The notes under the pieces: generated by a model
Database searches by the model: none
Told to the model about the DNA's origin: nothing
Seen by the model: only the letters and a program-made list of their open reading frames with translations
Shown here: piece by piece, positions 57,200 through 64,000 of the stretch
Layout of the letters: every line of letters begins with the position of its first letter
How positions within the stretch are numbered: position 1 is the first letter of the stretch
Assembly: GCF_964204645.1 (NCBI RefSeq)
Contig: NC_134026.1
Coordinates: forward strand, 29,468,650-29,532,649
Direction of reading: 5' to 3'
Source: Tubulanus polymorphus
Lineage: Eukaryota; Nemertea; Palaeonemertea; Tubulaniformes; Tubulanidae
DNA length: 64,000 nucleotides
Position numbers and translations under genes: made by a program

Positions 57200-58880
57200 G
57201 CCGAATCCCTTGACGGGTGAAGATGGACAACCGTGTACGTTACCGCCGAGTCCGGTTCCGTGTCCGTACAATCCGTACAACTACAAATGAATTTGATGAA
57301 ATAAGTTGTATATTCATAATCTTATTTTAACGTAAAATATCTTTTTATTCAATAACAGTGCAAAAAATACACATTAAAAACCTCTAAAAAATTTATAATA
57401 AATTTGAATCGAGTGATGAAATAAATTTGAATCGAGTGATACCACTACCGAATCCACAGTGCTCACTTCACGACGGTTTATTCTACGACGTGGATCGAAA
57501 ATTGGACGCGGAATCGGACCAATACAATACCATAGAACTTTATTGAACTCTAAAATCTTACAATTAAAAAAATTCAATAAAGTACAGACAGGTAAAAAAG
57601 AAAGTTACATGAAAATCATACAGTTCGAATATGCATGGTGATAATGGTTGTAATGAAATATAATCGAAGAAAATAATTCGATCAATGCGAGGTCGACCGG
57701 CCAGGGACCCGCGGGGACAGGCTTGCCCGGTCGTCACAATTGTCACAGGGACTCGTCACAATTGATTTTGAATGAATAAAACCAGAATCAATGACCAACC
57801 CCAGTATCCTTGTATAAAACATTTTTTTTTCATATTATACAGGGATTCTAGGCTAAGGTCATTGTACTACCTTTTATCCAAGTCACGGCGGAGTGTGGGA
57901 AAACCACCTAGTCCTTCCATGTAACGAAGATGATCCCACAATAAATCCAATGAAAAGACGAAATGTTCTTAGATGTGATTATATTTTTTCGGCTATTAGC
58001 CATTGTTCAGTTCTAGCTATCATCAGTCATTCTCGGGCCGTTTGCGAGTATTGGGAAGAGAAATGAAAACGTCCAACCCGTACATGCGATCTGGTATTCA
58101 GATTATAGGCATCATTGGCCTAACCTTCGGAAGCGTAATACTGGGGCCCGGAAAGTCAAACGTTCTGCTTTTCGAAAGTTCACTGAAAGTTTCCCTGTCA
58201 ACTCTTAGCTCAAACAATAGCCACGTTTTTCCGCAATAAACGTACTGACATGACTTTGCCACCGCACACGCTTTGTCACGCGTTCACGAGTCTCACTCGG
58301 CTCATTACAAACAGAATTTAATCCGTGTACATTAAGTGTGTAGTATGATTTTAAGAACATAAAGCCGGTTTAATCATTTACAATAGAACCCGGCCGGGGT
58401 CGGCGCCATAGAAACTCGTCAACGAAAAATAATTTCAATCGTTTCTAGAAGGTGATCAGTACCGCACTACTGTACGCTACTTATATCTACTTGTTTTTCG
58501 TGGCCGTTTTAGAAAAAAAATCGAAATACAACGAGGAGCACTTGATTGAGATATGGAACACGACAACATGAAGGAATAGACGTTTTACTACTTATCAACC
58601 GAACAGATAGAGACATTCAGAGAAAGATAAGAAACTAAAGGGAGTTAATTAAGGTAAAATTTATGGTGGAAACTACGATAAGCAAAAAATAACCAACTTT
58701 GAAATGTTCTGAAATATCATACGAATTTGATTATAAATCAAGTTCAATTTAAAGATAGTTTCGTAAATTTCTATTTTTTTCATTTTATTCAGAATGATGA
58801 TTCACGTCATGTAACTATTATTCCATGGTTAACATAGTTAAAAATCGGTGCCATGTTCGTATTTATTATCCACTCATTAT
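57200..58880. other. intergenic, no gene seen
   Basis: It contains a short direct repeat (AAATTTGAATCGAGTGATGA at about 57402 and 57425) and a GC-rich patch at 57690-57735. Open frames are short and unsupported. Confidence 0.5.
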
Positions 58881-58884
58881 TCAT

Positions 58885-59370
58885 TCATTGAGATGGGGAT
58901 TTAATTGAACGTGTTTTTAAGTGGGCAACTGCGTTACTAATGACGATTTCACGATTATTTATGACGAAAGAAATGTCTCCTTTCTTTTTGAAAATACCCA
59001 TTTCCTTTCTTTTTGAAAATACCCATGAAACGAACTTTGCTCGGGAAAATTCGTTACCTGAGTAATGCAGACAATGTCTATATTCCAGTACAATATTTGT
59101 TCGTAATTCTAAGGTTTGAGAACAATCACTATTATTATTTAGGCTGGTTTCAAAAGCAAATACTTTATCATTGAACGAATTCTTATATTTCTCTTTCAAA
59201 TTAAGATCTTTAATTTCAATAATTGAAGCGCAAATATACTGCCAATCATTTCGAGCAGATTTCGTGGGAGAAAAACTTGCATTTTCAACGTTCATTTTCG
59301 AAAGGCCCCTTTCGTTTGCACGATACTTAGTTTTCAGAATAGTAATGTTAAAATTTAGGCAAGATCGCAC
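58885..59370 (-). CDS. hypothetical single-exon frame, 161 codons
   Basis: The frame is open for 161 codons; an internal Met (MNVENASFSPTKSARNDWQY) is a likelier start. Composition is balanced (Lys/Asn/Ser rich) and has no repeats apart from a 27-bp direct duplication (TCCTTTCTTTTTGAAAATAC twice near 58978-59030, giving FSKRKEMGIFKKKG). No domain is recognised, and no splice signals suggest more exons. A chance frame is possible. Confidence 0.25.
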   Translation of the reverse strand: MRSCLNFNITILKTKYRANERGLSKMNVENASFSPTKSARNDWQYICASIIEIKDLNLKEKYKNSFNDKVFAFETSLNNNSDCSQTLELRTNIVLEYRHCLHYSGNEFSRAKFVSWVFSKRKEMGIFKKKGDISFVINNREIVISNAVAHLKTRSIKSPSQ

Positions 59371-59374
59371 GTAA

Positions 59375-61290
59375 TTGAAAAGAGAAACTTAAAACTGGCT
59401 TTCGTTTTGATTTTGCTATCTGCTGGGAATACGATCGAAAATAAACAACTGAATTTAACGTATATTTGCTAAAGCGCGGACCCGGCTCGGTTGTGTAAAT
59501 ATAAAATCCATCCATATCGGCTGCCACGCGGTGTGGGCTGTATAGTGTCGTCTGTCATAGGCGTTCATAGCAACAGGTTGATGTTGCTGGTGATAGTAAC
59601 AATCTCAACTAAGTCACTGGTGGATATTGAAAAAAAATCACTCCTCACAAGCTCGTAGCGAGCCACCGCGCCAGAATAGAAGCTGTTCTATTTGTAGGTA
59701 ATGCGTTAATAAAGGTTGATACACGTGATGTAGTGACATTGAGTTTATTGCTAAATATGTGAGGTGACATTGGGAATGTATGCGCTGTTGACGGGATACA
59801 AAACATGAATAAAAAAACAGATGAGGGATTCTTCTTACCTAAACTAGCTGAAAAATATCAGGTATGAGGATGAATAAATCAGTAAGCAAACATATTGAAT
59901 TTTCATCAGAGGTTCAACAATATATGTGCAGATTTCTCAAAAGTTTCATTGTTGATGTCATTTTGAAATTATATTCAATTAACCAAAATGTTCCAAAATT
60001 AATTCTAATTCAAGCTCACAGTCAGTGTTATGCGCGGTTTTGTATAGACTAATGATGATTATTGTGTGATCCATTAAGCGCTGAAATGAACAGATCGGTA
60101 ATTTCCAGCCAGTAGATTATCACACGATAATTTCGTTGTTGTTGTTGTCGAGTCTCATCGTGTTTGTCACTTGGGGAATTGTTGCCATAACAAAGACAGG
60201 TCATTGTCATGATTTATTCCAAATTGATGGAATCGCCAATCATTTGTTATTACCATTTCATCAATCAACAATATTACTGAAATATAATTGCCATATCGTC
60301 AATTTCTGATTCATTTTATTGATCTACGTATTTAAACAACATAAGCAAACAAAGTCAAAAGCTTCGTATAATCATTGTATATGATCGTGTCCAATAAATT
60401 CTCAATTTCTTTTTTTTCGTACCAAAGTCCTTTGCAGGCAAAGGTATCGGTATGTTGAATTGTATCGATCATTCAGTAGTTTTACGTCTTTATTTTTTGA
60501 AAGGTTTTTAGGTTCAGTTTGGGGCTGTCGAATAAATCGTATATTGTTCATTAAGTCATTAAAACTTTTCGCGCAAGTCCCCACTCAAACGAAATAAGCA
60601 ATCATAATTTTGTAAGCTTCGCACAAACCACGCACAATCATACTCGATCAATTATCACTCAAAGAACACTTATATCGTTCCTCGCGAAAACCAGATTTTA
60701 GGTCAACGTCATTTTGTTTGGTGGTACCGCTTATGAAAGGTAATGGTTTTTTCCAATATGTAATTCTCACGACTTATTTAATTGGCTCATTTTTGCCCTT
60801 AGTCGCGCGTGAACGCGTAGGACAATACTGTTTCATTTGATAGCATGTTGGTATTCGAATGTGCAGAAAACGCGTATTATCGACGACTGTCAGACTGACT
60901 TCTGTGGAGCCATTTGACAACCGCTTCATTCCTACAAGATCGACTTAATTTGAAAGACGGACCATCGATCCGTATATATGAGAAACTGAAACTCCTTCCT
61001 TGGATAACTAATATTTTTGCATATATATTCTGCCGTCTCTTCAGTAGACTGCCATCTGGTGAAATATTTGTAAGAGTATGTTTCCCATCAGACCAGTGTG
61101 TATAACCAGGGAAGTGTGATGTGTCTCATCACACTTCCCTGGTATAACTATGTTGAGTAAATGAGTACTTACTATACTACTATTTTGAATGATAACGGAT
61201 AGAGGCTCCTACCTGCCTCCTTGCACTCTCTTCAGACCTCAATGATTTGGGATAGTCTAAGTCTATAGTTAATCGATGCAAAATTTTCTT
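59375..61290. other. upstream region of the gene at 61301, with a perfect hairpin
   Basis: 61105-61121 and 61127-61143 are exact 17-bp inverted copies (ACCAGGGAAGTGTGATG) around a 5-base loop, inside TATA-flanked sequence. A GC-richer patch at 59470-59600 could be a promoter. No other gene is supported. Confidence 0.6.
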
Positions 61291-61300
61291 TCAGGACACG

Positions 61301-62730
61301 ATGAAGCCTGAACCGGTGACTGCAGGTCGTGAAGCAGTTTACGGTTGGTATCCCCCACAATGGAATATCTATAACAAACCGATCTACAAACAGTTAGCGG
61401 GTTACGGTACGTTTCAAGATAAAGCTGCATTTTTATTTACGTTTATGTACATTTCTAAAAGTGTATATATTGTGATTATTATTTCAGATCAAGAATGTTT
61501 GTTCAAACACTGGTACAGCGCGTACACGGGACAAAAAGTGCAAGCACCCGTCCCCCCAGGGGCTGCGCGTCCGTATAATTCAGCTAGTAAACCAGAACGT
61601 TGTTCTACAACTGCATCAGAAAGGTCACCTCCGCGGTCTCCAACACGATCGCGGCCACCAAAGTCTCCTCCTAAACTAAATGGTTCGCATGCAGTTGATT
61701 TGTCTGTCCAAGCTGTTGCAAAACCGTTACAAGAACACCCACTGTCTCCTAGAAGCAGCATTCGCGCACATGGACCAACAACTAAAGAGGCTTGGACTGG
61801 AATCCCAGATACACAAGAAAGTCGGCCATCAACGGCTTATAGTATAGAATCAGTGCGTGCTACACCGGCTCCTAGAATACCCGTTCCAGATCTCAGAGAG
61901 TATTACAACCTCTACGGTTCATCTTCGGTATCGTCCGAGGATGATACCTCTCCCCCGGTCAGCCCTAGCGAATCAACAATGCTAGATGTACCGGTATGTT
62001 CCACCCCCCCAAAACCTACCACAAAACCTGTTCGAGTTAAAAGCGCCTCGTTAGTTAGATCTAGTCCATCGCCGCCACCCAGACCAATAAAGAGCGCAGG
62101 GCCGAGTCGTTCTAGGGCCGCAGCAGTTGCGACTGAGCTTTCACGGCCTCAAGCTCCCACCCCAGGTCACCAAAAATCATGTCCATCTCCTAGAACATTG
62201 CGTGCAAAGAGTGCCCCGGCTACTGGACGGTCGTTACCAACAAATCGTGAGAAAAAGCGTCCAACAACGGCGGCTTTAAAGATTAAACCATATTTGTCGA
62301 CATACGATCTACAATTGAGTAAATATGGCTGGAGAATGGAAGTTCCGGCAGATCCATTAAATCTCAAGTGAGTTTATGTTCAAATCTTTACAACCAAATC
62401 CTAGGAAAGACGTTCTGATCTTTCCTTGATATGTCTGTGTATTTAATGCAGAATTTTCAACGTGATATTTATTTTCGTTTCAGGCGTCCAATTATAGCAG
62501 ATCGTCTCGCCTATGCGACCAAATGTACGGAACCGACTTTAGCCGGAGAACCACCGCGAGTTCATAAAGAATATTTCGACACGTTCTTTATGAATACGAT
62601 ACCACGACGTAAAGCAACATTCACAATCAGCCCTGATTGGGCATCTGAAGTGCTTCATGCAAAACGAATAGAACTTCAAAAACGAGAAGGAATCAATTAT
62701 AGATATAAAAACTTCTCATTTGCTTATTGA
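61301..62730 (+). CDS. Ser/Pro-rich protein, possibly a ciliary or sperm microtubule-associated protein
   Basis: Three exons: 61294-61406 (ATG at 61301), 61488-62367 and 62484-62730 (TGA), total 1233 nt and 410 residues. The N-terminus (GREAVYGWYPPQWNIYNKPI YKQLAGY) and the C-terminal 110 residues (PYLSTYDLQLSKYGWRMEVP; RKATFTISPDWASEVLHAKR) look ordered. The middle about 230 residues are disordered, with many SPPRSP, RSSPSPPPRP and RAKSAPATG motifs. Short Trp/Tyr-rich ends with a long disordered linker are common in ciliary/sperm microtubule inner proteins (SPMIP7/SPATA48 type). That assignment is a guess by style. The first intron is 81 bp, stop-free and in frame. An upstream coding exon cannot be excluded since the acceptor precedes the ATG by seven bases. 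Confidence 0.72.
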
Positions 62731-64000
62731 AATTAAACTATATATTCCTAGCGAATGAGGGAAGACCCCAATATACTGGCAAAAACGTTCCCAATAAGAT
62801 GATTTCCACTTGGTTTAGTTGAGTACATAATGTTATATATAACTCACTTGGCGATCGAAAGAAATATTTTTCAAACTGCTATAAGATAAGTTATACAAGA
62901 AATAAGGTGTGCATGGGGAATAGGTACGGGGTTTTACTCGTGTTTTTACCATTCGTCTGTGATAAACCTGGAACATACAGGCATTGGGATAATACGGGTT
63001 ATACTTAGAATCTTTTCAAATACTAAGATGTATTTTCTGGACTCTACTCGTTTTAGATTCTAACTAACTCCTTTTAACTTTCACGAAACCTTATCGGTAT
63101 CGCACACGGATCGTTATTTTTTATAGCCATTACGTATACATATCTTATTAAGAACGGATATCTATCAGAATTGTGTATGTATATTATATGATATTCTATT
63201 TACTGAGTTAAATAATAAAGATAATTGTTACCTACGAAATGGTTGTTACGCCAAGATATATGTAATTCACATAATTCGCAGGAAATTACGAAGTCAGTCT
63301 AATTCGAATTCTTAATCTTCCAGTGGTTTGAGATGACGGTTCCATTTCAAATTTATACATGAAATATTCGACAGATGGAAAGCGCAAATTGCACGCAAGG
63401 TGATAATTGCATTTCGAAGGTTAGTTAATTATTAACGCGTAGTTTCCGTAGCTTCCAAAATGCGATGTTTAAGCCGAGATGCAACTTCAGAAGAAAAAGG
63501 TTGAGCGGATTTGAATTTATGAAGCTAGTTCAAAAATTTTGGAAAGAGCGTCTTCTTGAAAACATTTGGAAGAAATGCGATCAACACGTATTTTGACAAC
63601 GATGGACTAGAATTTATAGTAGAATAGTCACACTCAAATGTGGAGAAGAGGTGATATAACAAAAACCCAACATGTAAAAATTTAAAAGCAAAGTTTTTCA
63701 TCAAAGATTCCAAATCTAAGATCATCGCAAGCTGTTCATACTGTTGATAGGGACAAAAGCGTCACCGTCGCACAAGCAACTCAGTCTGTTCTTTCTGTAA
63801 TTAACCGAGTAGAGCGGAAAAACATTTTGGTGAGACAGAACGATAACCACACTCAAACGTGGTGAACGGATAATAAGATAAAAACCCACTATCTACAGAT
63901 TAAAAGACCTGACGATGATCTCTAGGGTGAGATCGAAACGTCGTGTATTCTATATATTTTAGATTGAATAAATAAATTCTTGTTTTTAAATACTTTTAAT
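62731..64000 (+). other. downstream region ending in a retroelement-like tail
   Basis: At 63600-63690 and 63835-63910 a diverged duplicated block is seen (CACACTCAAATGTGG / CACACTCAAACGTGG; AACAAAAACCC / GATAAAAACCC). At 63908-63945 CCTGACGATGATCTC, TAGGGT and GAGATCGAAACGTCG form a nested hairpin, followed by an AT-rich tail with AATAAATAAATTC. Such CTGA...GAAACGTCG tails end retroelement families (Penelope-like and others) in invertebrates. No reverse transcriptase is inside the window. Confidence 0.45.

Noticed and set aside
60914-61105. 63-codon plus frame before the Ser/Pro-rich gene as its first exon
   Set aside because: It ends in a stop inside the hairpin region, and no donor could be joined in phase to the acceptor at 61293.

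Overview
The window is nuclear DNA from an animal. Its genes are split by short, AT-rich GT-AG introns, the intergenic space is full of satellites, and several animal DNA-transposon families are present. The recognisable host genes are a Mesh-type junction protein and an animal/plant-type glucose-6-phosphate 1-epimerase. Together with the abundant TAGGCCTA-type words and the transposon repertoire they suggest a marine invertebrate, plausibly a lophotrochozoan such as a mollusc. The taxon is inference only.

Layout. 1-3180 (+) holds the last ten exons of a helical-repeat protein I cannot name. 9514-3595 (-) is a complete 18-exon mesh gene, whose splice phases close exactly to a 1058-residue protein with signal peptide, NIDO, AMOP, VWD, sushi and one membrane helix. 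12729-10770 (-) is a complete 10-exon glucose-6-phosphate 1-epimerase of 285 residues. 14.5-14.8 kb (-) has a small secreted-peptide-like frame. 16.5-18.3 kb (-) is an array of duplicated exon-like modules. From 18.5 to about 29.9 kb there is almost only satellite DNA, with an A-B-C-B-A order of 59-, 153-, 159-, 153- and 59-bp repeats, then 66-bp repeats and a polypurine tract. More minisatellites follow to 37.1 kb.

38365-37593 (-) is a proline-rich, acidic, nuclear-looking terminal exon. Its splice phase matches a first coding exon at 54713-54614 (-), which lies behind a TATA/CRE promoter at 55.5 kb. The intron between them would carry a complete 9741-bp CACTA (EnSpm)-like transposon (43056-52796). 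That transposon has a 20-bp perfect terminal inverted repeat, a TA target duplication, a single-exon 843-residue transposase, and a 14-exon second gene of 663 residues. The second gene starts with a CIDE-N-like domain and carries six copies of a symmetric-phase exon, the inner four at an exact 171-bp period. Smaller elements (pogo-like and other MITEs) sit inside it.

55.8-57.2 kb holds tRNA-like repeats and MITEs, including one with 36-bp perfect inverted repeats. 61294-62730 (+) is a three-exon gene for a Ser/Pro-rich protein, and the right edge holds a retroelement-like tail.

The most unusual points are the CACTA element with its CIDE-N-like gene and exon array, the nested satellites, a 51-bp sequence present in three near-identical copies without shared flanks, and the promoter plus split-gene model around the transposon.
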